NCBI GenBank assembly: GCA_013100825.1
Contig: CP040001.1
Span: 496,001-560,000, forward strand
DNA length: 64,000 bases
Direction of reading: 5' to 3'
From: Candidatus Saccharibacteria bacterium oral taxon 488
GTDB lineage: Bacteria; Patescibacteriota; Saccharimonadia; Saccharimonadales; Saccharimonadaceae
Shown here: positions 7,975-16,664 of the stretch, one piece after another
Layout of the letters: every line of letters starts with the position of its first letter
Numbering within the stretch: position 1 is the first letter of the stretch
The notes under the pieces: model-generated
Seen by the model: only the letters and a program-made list of their open reading frames with translations
The model's database searches: none
Told to the model about the DNA's origin: nothing
Position numbers and translations under genes: made by a program

Positions 7975-9567
7975 ATGAAGACTTGGCACGATGTCGCTTC
8001 TCTGTATCAGATTTATCCGCGTAGTTTCCGGGATACTAATGGCGATGGAATTGGCGATTTGAATGGCATTACCGAAAAGCTGGATTATTTGGCGTGGCTG
8101 GGCGTTGACGCGATTTGGATTTCGCCGTTTTTCGTCTCGCCGCTGATCGACTTTGGCTATGATATTGCTGACTACCGAGCGATCGATCCGACATTTGGCG
8201 GGCTAGAGGATTTTCAAAAATTACTAGAAAAAGCCCACACCCTGGACATCAAAGTCATGATCGACCTCGTTCCCTGCCACACGTCTGATCAGCATCCGTG
8301 GTTTCAGGAAGCGCGGTCATCGCGCGACAATCCTAAGCGTAACTATTACGTCTGGCGTGACGGGCGGGACGGCAATGAGCCGAACAATTGGCGAAGTCTG
8401 TCGGGCGGTAGTTCGTGGGAGTTTGATGAGCAAACCGGTCAATTTTATCTCCATTCATTCCTGAAGACACAGCCGGATTTGAATTGGGATAATCCTGCGG
8501 TTCGGAACGAGATAAAAAACGTGGTGCGATTTTGGTTTGATATGGGCGTGGACGGTATGCGGGTTGACGCGATTTGGGGCATTTCGAAAGACCCAGAGCT
8601 GCGTGATGACACTGTGAATCCTGATTTTCACGGCAATCCTGAAGCTTACGGCGCGTTTATCCACGACCACTGTAAAATGGGGCCGTATTTTCAAGAATAC
8701 CTGCGTGAGCTGGCGGCGGTTTGTGATGAATATGACGATAAGCAGATGGTGTTTGAATTTTATCCGGACGAGAAGTTGGGCGATATTTACCAGCAGTATC
8801 ACAAGGTACTGACGGCTCATCCGAAGGCGTCGGCATTCTTTATGGAGTATCGTCAGGACGAGTGGCACGCGGAACACACTGGACAGAAGATTGAGAATTA
8901 TCTGCAGGCGGCAGATTCAGCCAAGCCATTTTTCTGCGTCGGCAATCACGATCAGCCGCGCATTGCCTCGCGGCTCGGGGCGGAGCGAGCGCGAGCCTTG
9001 CACTTTCTCAACCTGCTCACGCCGGGCGTCAGCGTGATGTATTATGGTGATGAAATTGGTATGACCAATGGCGAGCTGACCGCTGATGACATTCAGGATA
9101 ATTTTAGCCCTGCTCATTCTATCATCGACAGCCGCGACCTGGAGCGTACGCCGATGCAATGGGACGATACGCGGTTCGCTGGATTCTCAAGCGTACAGCC
9201 GTGGCTGCCCGTTCACACCAACGCGATAAGAACCAATGTCCTGACGCAGGCCATGCACCCTGACTCACTCCTGCACCTGCACCGACGGCTGCTTCACCTG
9301 CGGCGGAGTATGCCAGTATTGCAGCACGGCACGCTCGAAGTGATTAACACCGGTAATGGGTTCGTGCTCGGTATCAAACGAGAGCTGGATGATGAGCGGG
9401 CTTATATTTATATTAACTTCGCTGATGCACCACAACATTTTTTTATCCCAGAACATACCGAGATCATCGCCTCAACCCACCCCTATTGCTCTACCATCGA
9501 CAATAATCAGCAGCTAACAATTCAGAAATATTGTGGGGTTTTATTATTGCCACAGAATAATGGGTAG
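7975..9567 (+). CDS. GH13 alpha-glucosidase / oligo-1,6-glucosidase
   Basis: A 530-residue alpha-amylase superfamily enzyme without a signal peptide, so cytoplasmic. It hydrolyses (or transfers) terminal alpha-glucosyl units from short oligosaccharides, feeding glucose to central metabolism. Seen: the start YQIYPRSFRDTNGDGIGDL typical of the oligo-1,6-glucosidase/alpha-glucosidase subgroup, nucleophile Asp198 in GMRVDAI, acid/base Glu261 in VFEFYPDE and Asp326 in VGNHDQPR. A TATACT box (7963-7968) ends exactly 6 bp before the ATG with no Shine-Dalgarno. Trehalose synthase and sucrose-active members of the family cannot be excluded. Confidence 0.88.
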   Translation: MKTWHDVASLYQIYPRSFRDTNGDGIGDLNGITEKLDYLAWLGVDAIWISPFFVSPLIDFGYDIADYRAIDPTFGGLEDFQKLLEKAHTLDIKVMIDLVPCHTSDQHPWFQEARSSRDNPKRNYYVWRDGRDGNEPNNWRSLSGGSSWEFDEQTGQFYLHSFLKTQPDLNWDNPAVRNEIKNVVRFWFDMGVDGMRVDAIWGISKDPELRDDTVNPDFHGNPEAYGAFIHDHCKMGPYFQEYLRELAAVCDEYDDKQMVFEFYPDEKLGDIYQQYHKVLTAHPKASAFFMEYRQDEWHAEHTGQKIENYLQAADSAKPFFCVGNHDQPRIASRLGAERARALHFLNLLTPGVSVMYYGDEIGMTNGELTADDIQDNFSPAHSIIDSRDLERTPMQWDDTRFAGFSSVQPWLPVHTNAIRTNVLTQAMHPDSLLHLHRRLLHLRRSMPVLQHGTLEVINTGNGFVLGIKRELDDERAYIYINFADAPQHFFIPEHTEIIASTHPYCSTIDNNQQLTIQKYCGVLLLPQNNG

Positions 9568-9646
9568 TAGCTATTGCTTATGTCTTTACAGTTTGAGTAT
9601 ACTGTTCTACAATATCTGCAAGTTTAGTTAATAACGAAGGGTAACT

Positions 9647-10303
9647 ATGGCTACAGACTTCCAGGAAAAAGCTTGTGAGAAGGCTTTACGTGAGTATCGT
9701 AAAAAATATTTAACAAAGAAAGAAAACCTCAATGCTGATGAGTCAACGGCACGCCTGATGGTCAATAGCCTGCTCAGTATGGTGCTTGGATATACTCTCA
9801 TTGACGAGATTAAAACAGAACATATGATTCGTGGTACATATGTTGACTACGTTGTGCAGTTAAATAAGAAAATTCATTTTATTGTTGAAGCAAAGGCCAC
9901 CTCTATTGACCTCAATGAGCGCCACCTCAAACAGGCTGTTGACTATGCCTCAAACGAAGGCGTTGACTGGGTGATCTTAACTAATGGTCGCTGCGTCGAG
10001 CTTCACCGTGTTATCTTTGAAAAGCCGATTCGCTCACAGCGTATTTTTGCCTATGATTTAACCAATTTATCAACAATTAGAACTGCAGCAAAGCACCTAG
10101 TGAACCTCACCAAGAAATCTGTGCTAAGAGGTGATTTGGATAAATACTGGAAGCGTTTTGATGCGCTAACCGAAGACAACATGAGAAAGGCTATCAAGTC
10201 ACCCGATGTTATTCGTAGCTTGAGACTGTTCATCAAGAAAAAGTCGACTATCAACTTTACCGATGCCGAGGTTGCCAAGGCGATTGACAAACTAATCAGT
10301 TAA
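9647..10303 (+). CDS. Stand-alone HsdR N-terminal (PD-(D/E)XK nuclease-like) protein
   Basis: A 218-residue protein related to the N-terminal domain of type I restriction subunit R. Seen: TYVDYVVQ (about residues 64-71) followed by FIVEAKA (about 78-84), which give the D...ExK catalytic core of the restriction-endonuclease fold, then ILTNGRCVELHRV, typical of HSDR_N domains. There is no helicase part and no HsdM or HsdS gene nearby, so it is not a type I system; such single domains may bind or cut DNA alone or be defence remnants. It has a TATACT box at 9598-9603 and a GAAGGG ribosome site. Its base composition is more A/T-rich than its neighbours. Confidence 0.75.
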   Translation: MATDFQEKACEKALREYRKKYLTKKENLNADESTARLMVNSLLSMVLGYTLIDEIKTEHMIRGTYVDYVVQLNKKIHFIVEAKATSIDLNERHLKQAVDYASNEGVDWVILTNGRCVELHRVIFEKPIRSQRIFAYDLTNLSTIRTAAKHLVNLTKKSVLRGDLDKYWKRFDALTEDNMRKAIKSPDVIRSLRLFIKKKSTINFTDAEVAKAIDKLIS

Positions 10304-10354
10304 TTACCGTGCTTTCACCAAGGCTAGACCTGTCACCCCGCCAACAATCCCCTG

Positions 10355-10618
10355 CTAATATAGCTGCGCCCACGCCGCAATATATCTATTAAGTCCATTT
10401 GGGCCGAGCCGCCCTGCACCGATACACTTCAACCTCAACTGCTGACCCAAGCCATTGACCGCAAAGAACGCTGTTGGATCAGGACCACGCAGCACTCGTA
10501 CCGCCCCCTCAATTGGCCGATCATTTAACTCAGCCTTACCGGCTACCGACACCCAGCCGATATAGAATAGCAACTTATCAAGCTCATCACCACTACCCTC
10601 AAACTGAGGCTGCAGCAC
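10355..10618 (-). pseudogene. Second copy of an unknown domain, 5'-truncated or frameshifted
   Basis: An open frame of 87 codons that begins at a GTG without a properly spaced ribosome site (AAGGAG is about 16 nt away). Its product is similar to the C-terminal half of the preceding gene: both contain an F-x-IGWV block, then VR-x-L-x-GP, FFAV, a spaced G-x-Q and GxLGxN. The frame remains open upstream into the end of that gene, so the two could once have been one two-domain protein joined by a frameshift near 10645. The domain matches no family I recognise. Confidence 0.45.
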
Positions 10619-10640
10619 CCCATATTCACTTATCTCCTTC

Positions 10641-11201
10641 TTATAATAAGCGCACCTTTGGATAGTTATTATCACCGAGCATACCGGTGTCCATAATCTC
10701 CAGTCCGATCTGCGTTCCGTCAGGATGTACCGCAAAAAACTCTGTCTCTAGGTGCGCTGGACCACTCAACATTCGCACGTATTGATCATCGATTGGCAGA
10801 CGATGGACTATTGATTGCTTTACCTAACCACTCTCGCGTTCACGCACTACCCAGCCAATATGGAATGGCGGCTCAGCCCGCAACACGGAATAATGCCGCC
10901 AGCCAACGAGCCCTGGCGCATGAAACAGAAATGAAAAGCGGCCCGGTAGTAGTTCGTCTGTCTCGCCATTCGTCGTCACCGTCAGCGCTGGATCTATCAG
11001 CGACGGATCAATATCACGCCGGCAGTGCCACGGATGTGTCTCCTGTATACTGTCTCGGCGAAAACCGCCCAACATAAACATCAGCGGCCGCATCGCTACG
11101 TCCGCTATTTTCGTCCACATAGGTAGAGGCTCGGGGCGAAGAGCTGAGTGATTGTGGCTGTCTCGCTGCTTCTCCATCATCACCTCACTGGTGTTAGTCA
11201 C
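10641..11201 (-). pseudogene. Unknown protein gene interrupted by an in-frame amber codon
   Basis: Translation begins at a GTG (11201) preceded by AAGGAG and overlaps the rsmD stop. After 125 codons an in-frame TAG (10826-10824) ends the frame, yet the same frame carries on with sensible coding sequence (VKQSIVHRLPIDDQYVRMLSG and so on) to a TAA at 10643-10641. That continuation aligns with the next copy downstream, which shows the TAG is a nonsense mutation, a read-through codon or a sequence error rather than the natural end. The full product would be 186 residues. I do not know its function. Confidence 0.6.
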
Positions 11202-11745
11202 TTATCTCCTTACGGAAGTAAGTGAGGTGCGCACCCCCATAACTACGATTGTCCACCACAACAATTCCGTTCTGAATTGGCACCTCACCTATTCCTGAGT
11301 GTGATAATACCATATGTCCACCCGGTTTGAGAAGTCCCATCAGTCGTGAGACTGTGGAAAACTGCGGGTTGTGGTACGGTGGATCGACAAAAATAATATT
11401 AAACTCCTCTGTTACGCTCATGCTTTCTAGCCAATTTGCTACCGTTGTTTTTATTACAATAGAGTTTTCACTGGCGCCCACGGTGCTAATATTTTCAGCA
11501 ATCACACGCTGGGCGACGCGGTCTCGCTCCACGAAAACCACCGACTCGGCGCCGCGGCTGAGTGCCTCCAAACCAATAGCGCCAGAGCCCGCAAAAGCAT
11601 CCAGCACCCGCGCACCGCGGACTGTTTCGCCTAGTGAATTAAACATGGCTAAGCGCACTCGCTCGCCCATGGGATGCGTCGTCGAGCCTGGCGGCGCCTG
11701 GATAAACCGCCCACCAAATTTACCAGCGATGAGCTTAACGCGCAC
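11194..11745 (-). CDS. rsmD: 16S rRNA (guanine966-N2)-methyltransferase RsmD
   Basis: A 183-residue Rossmann-fold methyltransferase that modifies G966 of 16S rRNA in the small subunit. Seen: GKFGGRFI near the N-terminus, the SAM-binding VLDAFAGSGAIGLEALSRGA at about residues 47-66, and the catalytic DPPY motif at about 120-123. The length is normal. Its start overlaps the upstream PLC-like gene by 11 bases and its end overlaps the decayed downstream gene by 8 bases, so it lies in a leftward operon with recG. Confidence 0.92.
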   Translation of the reverse strand: MRVKLIAGKFGGRFIQAPPGSTTHPMGERVRLAMFNSLGETVRGARVLDAFAGSGAIGLEALSRGAESVVFVERDRVAQRVIAENISTVGASENSIVIKTTVANWLESMSVTEEFNIIFVDPPYHNPQFSTVSRLMGLLKPGGHMVLSHSGIGEVPIQNGIVVVDNRSYGGAHLTYFRKEISD

Positions 11746-12553
11746 GCTGTTCCTCAGCCAGCCACACTGCGCTCAGCCAACCCAACACCACCGCACGAAT
11801 GATCAGCGGCATCAGTTGACGGTTGGTCTGCCGCGCTAGTTCCGTCGTCCAGCCAGTCTTGGCGAACTTTTCATACATAGCCATATCCGCCACCTCATGA
11901 ACGCAGCCGAGATAAAACGCCCGAAAGCCCGCTCGGCGCACCTCCTCAATGTCGCGCTGCTGCGGCAGGCCAGTGGCAAATCGTTGATAGGCCACCACAC
12001 TAGCAACACCCGCCTCAAACGCCAGATGCATAGTCATCACGCCCTTTGCGCCCCAAAATTCCCAGTTATTGCGCAGGGCTTTTAGCACCGTTTCGCCCGG
12101 TATGAGGCTCTTTTTGATCAGCGAATTACGGGTCTCCATACCCTCACCGCGCAGCTGGGCCAATTTTTCCTCCAGCGGAAAATGATGCGGTGGCGTCAAG
12201 CCATCAGTGATCGCGTGCGCCATCCACGCCGCCTCAAACGCCGCTCGCTCACAGTTATCAGCACTGAGCGCCGCTGCCAGATTAGTAATGTGTTGATCAA
12301 TCATCTCGAGGAGCGCCACATCATTCGGATCATGCGGGTCAATGAAGTGCCACGGCTCATCAACGGCCGGACTTTTCCGCTTGATACCATCGGGGCCATT
12401 ATTACCCTCGAAGTGCAAAATCTCCTTGCTCGACGGAAAGTTGCACCATGACGGCAACAGCTGCACGATGTGTCGCCGCGCGACCCGATCAATTTTTTGA
12501 TGAACACCCATCAGATTGCCTGATTTGGTGTGAAATGTGGTTCCTGAATACAT
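11735..12553 (-). CDS. Predicted helical metal-dependent PLC/P1-nuclease-like protein
   Basis: A 272-residue, mostly helical protein without a signal peptide. Several histidines lie in contexts like those of the zinc-dependent phospholipase C / S1-P1 nuclease superfamily: GVHQKIDRVARRH near the N-terminus, AWMAHAITDGLTPPHHFP at about 115-132 (compare the family's H-x3-D-x-HxPLH block), MHLAFEAG and VHEVADM. This is a fold-level guess from motif spacing; no substrate can be assigned. It sits between recG and rsmD with a gap of 10 bases and an overlap of 11 bases, so it is probably co-transcribed with them. Confidence 0.5.
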   Translation of the reverse strand: MYSGTTFHTKSGNLMGVHQKIDRVARRHIVQLLPSWCNFPSSKEILHFEGNNGPDGIKRKSPAVDEPWHFIDPHDPNDVALLEMIDQHITNLAAALSADNCERAAFEAAWMAHAITDGLTPPHHFPLEEKLAQLRGEGMETRNSLIKKSLIPGETVLKALRNNWEFWGAKGVMTMHLAFEAGVASVVAYQRFATGLPQQRDIEEVRRAGFRAFYLGCVHEVADMAMYEKFAKTGWTTELARQTNRQLMPLIIRAVVLGWLSAVWLAEEQRAR

Positions 12554-12563
12554 ACTTATCTCA

Positions 12564-14606
12564 CTAATTTAGCGTGGTTAATCGCTGATAGCGACTGACG
12601 GCACGCGCCAGATGGTTATATTGTAGCAAATCCTGCCCCTCTTTGACAAAGCGCTCGGCCTCCGTTTGCGCACGGGCAATCAGCGGCGTATCGCTCAGCG
12701 AGGCAATTTTTAGGTTGAGCGTGCCATGCTGCGCTCGCCCGTAAATCTCGCCAGGACCGCGTAGTTTCAAATCAACTTCCGCCAGGTAAAAGCCATTTTG
12801 GGATTTCTCAATTTCCCTGAGGCGCTGACTCGGTTTATCATGACCCGACATCATCAGATGACAAAAGCTCTGGTGCTCGCCACGTCCAACCCGCCCGCGT
12901 AGCTGATGAAGCTGGCTGAGCCCAAAATGATCGGCATTTTCGATAAGCATGACCGTGGCATTCGGCACATTAACACCGACTTCCACCACCGTGGTACTCA
13001 CCAACATGTCAATGTCACCGTCCGCAAACCGCTGCATGACCACTGCTTTCTCCTCTGGCGGCAATTTACCGTGTAATAACCCAAGGCGACGATGATGAAA
13101 AATCGTTTTTGCCAATTTGTGATATTCCGCCTCGACCGATTTTTTGTCATTGTCAGGATTATCATCAATCAACGGACAAATGACGTAGGCTTGGCGACCC
13201 TGAGATAGCTCATGGTCAATCGCTTCGTAGAGCTTCGGCGCTGAAGCTGGCGACCAAATTTTTGTTACAATCGGCTGACGGCCGGCCGGCAGCTCGTCCA
13301 AAATCGAGATGTCCAGCTCGCCATACAAGGTCAACGCCAAACTCCGCGGAATCGGCGTGGCGGTCATGCTGAGCAGGTGCGGCATGTAGTCTGACTTTTG
13401 CAGCAACGCCTGCCGCTGCTTGACACCGAACCGATGCTGCTCGTCGATCACCACAAACCCCAGTTTATGGTACGCCACTTTTTCCTGAATCAGCGCGTGC
13501 GTGCCAACCACCACGTTGATATGGCCGTTGGCTAAATTATCCAGCAGATGCCGCCGCTGAGCGCCCTTGACATATCCCGTTAGCAGCGCCACCGACACGC
13601 CGAACGGCGCCAATAATTCATCCAGCGTCTTAGCATGCTGAGTCGCCAAAATCTCCGTCGGTGCCATGATGGCCGTCTGAAAACCAGCCTGCGCCACCTC
13701 CGCCGCCACCAACCCAGCGACCACCGTTTTACCCGAGCCAACGTCGCCCTGTAACAAGCGGTTCATCGGATGTTCGGACTCCAAATCTTGCAAAATCTGC
13801 CAGGCGGCGCGGCGCTGCGCGTTAGTCAAGGGAAATGGCAATTTCTCAACAAATTGCTTAACGACCGGCTGATTGAACGGGATACGCCAACCAGTCAATT
13901 TGGTTTGTTCCTGCTTATTCAACTGCGCCGCCAAGATCATTTCAAACAATTCTTCAAAGGCCAAGCGCTCACGACCGCGGGCAATTTCCTCATGGTTTTT
14001 CGGCGCGTGGAGAGACTTGATAGCTTCCGCGCAGCTGACTAGTTTTTGCCGCTGGACAATGTGCTCCGGCAGCGTCTCGGGCAAAAACTCCATGATGGGG
14101 CGCAGATTCTTCAGCAAATCCTGCACAGTTTTTGGGCGGAGATTTTTGATGGATTTATAGACCGGATGAATGCCCAACGTATGGTGGACGTCGGATGTAT
14201 CAGTTGACTTGGCGAGCTCGACCGACGGATTGCTGATCTGATAGCTGTTATATTGCATACCAAATTGACCAGAGAACATGAATTCGGCGTCGGATCTCAG
14301 CTGCGATTCGCGGTAGGGCTGATTGAACCAAACGGCCTTGACCTTGCCAGAATCATCCGCTAGCACCGCCGTGGTGATCCTCAGACCCCGGCGAGCAATC
14401 CGCGTGGAAATCGACTCGCAGCGCGCCCGCACCGTCACCTTGCCTGGCTGAAGATCAGCGATATTGACCGCCGCCGAATAATCATCGTACGCCCGCGGCA
14501 AAAAATCTAGGGCATCCGCCACCGTCTCTAGACCCGCCGCCGCCAGCGCCTGGGCGGTTTTGGGACCGACGCCTTTGAGGTGTTCCAGTGGAGTTGTTAG
14601 CCTCAT
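12564..14606 (-). CDS. recG: ATP-dependent DNA helicase RecG
   Basis: A 680-residue branch-migration helicase that reverses stalled forks and processes Holliday junctions. Seen: the N-terminal wedge domain with helix-hairpin-helix-like LKGVGPKTAQALAAAGL, an OB fold, Walker A GDVGSGKT near residue 290, DEQH near 385, the TATPIPR motif and a C-terminal helicase lobe with QLRGRVGR (motif VI). The length matches the family. Its ATG is directly next to the stop of the HAD gene, which means tight coupling in the tyrS-HAD-recG operon. Confidence 0.96.
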   Translation of the reverse strand: MRLTTPLEHLKGVGPKTAQALAAAGLETVADALDFLPRAYDDYSAAVNIADLQPGKVTVRARCESISTRIARRGLRITTAVLADDSGKVKAVWFNQPYRESQLRSDAEFMFSGQFGMQYNSYQISNPSVELAKSTDTSDVHHTLGIHPVYKSIKNLRPKTVQDLLKNLRPIMEFLPETLPEHIVQRQKLVSCAEAIKSLHAPKNHEEIARGRERLAFEELFEMILAAQLNKQEQTKLTGWRIPFNQPVVKQFVEKLPFPLTNAQRRAAWQILQDLESEHPMNRLLQGDVGSGKTVVAGLVAAEVAQAGFQTAIMAPTEILATQHAKTLDELLAPFGVSVALLTGYVKGAQRRHLLDNLANGHINVVVGTHALIQEKVAYHKLGFVVIDEQHRFGVKQRQALLQKSDYMPHLLSMTATPIPRSLALTLYGELDISILDELPAGRQPIVTKIWSPASAPKLYEAIDHELSQGRQAYVICPLIDDNPDNDKKSVEAEYHKLAKTIFHHRRLGLLHGKLPPEEKAVVMQRFADGDIDMLVSTTVVEVGVNVPNATVMLIENADHFGLSQLHQLRGRVGRGEHQSFCHLMMSGHDKPSQRLREIEKSQNGFYLAEVDLKLRGPGEIYGRAQHGTLNLKIASLSDTPLIARAQTEAERFVKEGQDLLQYNHLARAVSRYQRLTTLN

Positions 14607-15362
14607 CTACGAAACGGCGTTGATACCTTCCAGCGCGTAGGCGGTGTCTTCCCAGCCCTTCACCTCAATCGAGTCAACGCCCATTTGCTTAACTGGAAAA
14701 TCATTACCGCCTTCCTGTAGCTTGTCACCAAAGAATAGTGCTTCTTCCTTTGACCAGCCGTTCAGCTCAAGCAGCTTACCAATACCGTAGGCTTTATCAA
14801 TTCCTGGCAGCGTAATATCAGTGCTGGTCGTACCGCCAATCCTCACCTCCAAACCAGGCAATTTCTCCGCCACCTTGTCGCGATATACCGGGCGAATATC
14901 TTTATACTTTTCCGCCCAGGCATACTTATCTTCTGGAGTCGCCTGCTGACCCAGTGCCGACATAGTAATTTGACTGTGGCGATCCTCAATAATTTCACCC
15001 GCAGGATTATCACACCAAATGCCCATCTCTCGAGCAACCTCCTCCAGCGCCGTAGTTATCTGAGCTTTTTGTTCATCAGATAAATCATTCGCGTACTGCA
15101 TCTTCCATTCATCATCAGCAGCATCAAATCGATAATACCTCGTGCCACACGTCGGCATTGCGTGGAATTTTTGGAGTAGTTCGGGCTGAACATCAAGTCG
15201 GTCAATCACTTGCTTTTTGATCTGGTGGAATGTGCCGCCCGTGATGACACACATCTCATAGTTTTCAAGCAACCGACCAAGGATATCTGCCATCCGATCG
15301 CTAATTGGTGACTTGGTAATAGCTAGCGTGTCATCCAAATCAAACCCGATAATTTTTTTCAT
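14607..15362 (-). CDS. HAD-superfamily (type IIB) phosphatase
   Basis: A 251-residue HAD hydrolase. Seen: the motif I nucleophile in FDLDDTLA (Asp7 and Asp9), motif II VITGG near residue 40 and motif IV FFGDKLQEGGND near residue 220; the cap is of the C2 type found in phosphomannomutase- and sucrose-phosphatase-like enzymes. A sugar or sugar-phosphate substrate is likely but cannot be fixed. The gene starts inside the tyrS stop (TAATG). Confidence 0.8.
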   Translation of the reverse strand: MKKIIGFDLDDTLAITKSPISDRMADILGRLLENYEMCVITGGTFHQIKKQVIDRLDVQPELLQKFHAMPTCGTRYYRFDAADDEWKMQYANDLSDEQKAQITTALEEVAREMGIWCDNPAGEIIEDRHSQITMSALGQQATPEDKYAWAEKYKDIRPVYRDKVAEKLPGLEVRIGGTTSTDITLPGIDKAYGIGKLLELNGWSKEEALFFGDKLQEGGNDFPVKQMGVDSIEVKGWEDTAYALEGINAVS

Positions 15363-16591
15363 TATTCCTCTCCTTCCATATTTTCTGCAACTAGAATAAA
15401 CGTATTTTTACCTTTTTTCAACAAAGATTGATTGTTGATGGCTCGGTCATTAGCCAGTTTTTCGCCGTTAAGGCTGATGGCGCCAGATTTGAGCAGGCGT
15501 CTGGCCTCGCCGTTAGAACTGACCGCACCAGAGACCACCAACGCTTCAATCACGCCGACGCCGACATCAACACGTGGAATTTCTTTGGCCAGGGTGTCCA
15601 AATCATCGTCCGACAGTTGCCGAAAATCGCCGCCGCCAAACAATACTTCCGTCACCCGCTCCACTGATTCGCGCCGATTAACACCGTGGACGATGTCGGT
15701 AACTTCGCGCGCCAAGACTTTTTGGGCTGAGCGCGCACCTGGATTGACGGCGTGGTTTTCGGCGATGGCCTCAATGGTGTCACGATCAAGCATGGTGAAG
15801 ATCTTCATATACTCGATGGCGCTTTCGTCATCAACGTTCAGCCAAAATTGATAGAATTTGTAGACGCTGGTTTTGGTTTCATTCAGCCACACGGCACCAC
15901 CTTCGGACTTGCCAAACTTGCGCCCAGTTGATTTGTTGATGAGCAGCGGCGCGGTCATGGCGTAAACTTCGGCATTTTCTTTTTTACGAATCAATTCCAC
16001 ACCTGAAACCAAATTACCCCACTGATCAGAACCGCCGATTTGTAAATTGACACCGTGGTGTTTGAACAAATGCCAGAAATCATAGCCCTGCAGCAAGGTG
16101 TAGGTAAACTCCGCAAAACTCAGCCCCTTGCCATTAGCGATACGCGCCTTAAAAAATTCCCGCGTCGTTAACTCTGCCATGTTAAAATTCTTGCCAATGT
16201 CGCGGAGGAACGGTAGTAGTTCCAAATTGCCCAGCCAATCCGCATTGTCCACCAAGGTAAAATCGCGTCCCGCAAAAATTTGTGACACTTGTGCCTTCAA
16301 GGCTCGCTTGTTGTGCTCAATTTCCGCATATGAAAGCAGGCTCCGCTCCTCGGTGTCGCGCATATCACCAATCATGCCCGTGCCGCCACCAACCAGCAAA
16401 AACACCCTGTGACCGCGCTCCAAAAAATGCCGCACCATCATATAGACCGCCAGATGCCCGACATGCAAACTGTCAGCCGACGGGTCTGTCCCCAAATAGA
16501 GCGTAAAATTTCCCGAATCAATACGCTCATCATCGGTGAATGTCGCTTGATTCCAAAACCCGCGCCACTTTAGCTCCTCTGATAATTGCAT
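15362..16591 (-). CDS. tyrS: Tyrosyl-tRNA synthetase
   Basis: A 409-residue class I synthetase that charges tRNA-Tyr. Seen: the HIGH-like motif HVGH at about residues 43-46, a KMSKS-like KFGKS near residue 230, the tyrosine-site segment GSDQWGN near 193 and a C-terminal S4 RNA-binding domain (VSSNGEARRLLKSGAISLNG). The missing Met in KFGKS is usual for the bacterial TyrS type. AGGAGG lies 7 bases before the ATG, and TATACT (minus strand, 16618-16613) gives a short normal leader. It is the first gene of tyrS-HAD-recG. Confidence 0.96.
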   Translation of the reverse strand: MQLSEELKWRGFWNQATFTDDERIDSGNFTLYLGTDPSADSLHVGHLAVYMMVRHFLERGHRVFLLVGGGTGMIGDMRDTEERSLLSYAEIEHNKRALKAQVSQIFAGRDFTLVDNADWLGNLELLPFLRDIGKNFNMAELTTREFFKARIANGKGLSFAEFTYTLLQGYDFWHLFKHHGVNLQIGGSDQWGNLVSGVELIRKKENAEVYAMTAPLLINKSTGRKFGKSEGGAVWLNETKTSVYKFYQFWLNVDDESAIEYMKIFTMLDRDTIEAIAENHAVNPGARSAQKVLAREVTDIVHGVNRRESVERVTEVLFGGGDFRQLSDDDLDTLAKEIPRVDVGVGVIEALVVSGAVSSNGEARRLLKSGAISLNGEKLANDRAINNQSLLKKGKNTFILVAENMEGEE

Positions 16592-16652
16592 ATTCCTCCT
16601 TTTCTGGATAATAGTATAGCAATTTTATGATTGAAGCGAAACATAGGCGTGA

Positions 16653-16658
16653 TATAAT
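16653..16658 (+). promoter_or_regulatory. -10 box of the PBP1A gene, 6 bp before a GTG start
   Basis: TATAAT at 16653-16658 is followed by 6 bases and the GTG start codon at 16665. No ribosome site fits in between, so the start is leaderless and not ATG. It lies back to back with the tyrS promoter, about 35 bp away. Confidence 0.7.
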
Positions 16659-16664
16659 GATAGT

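Noticed and set aside
9647-10303. A complete type I restriction-modification system
   Set aside because: Only the HsdR N-terminal domain is present; no HsdM, HsdS or helicase is found on either side.
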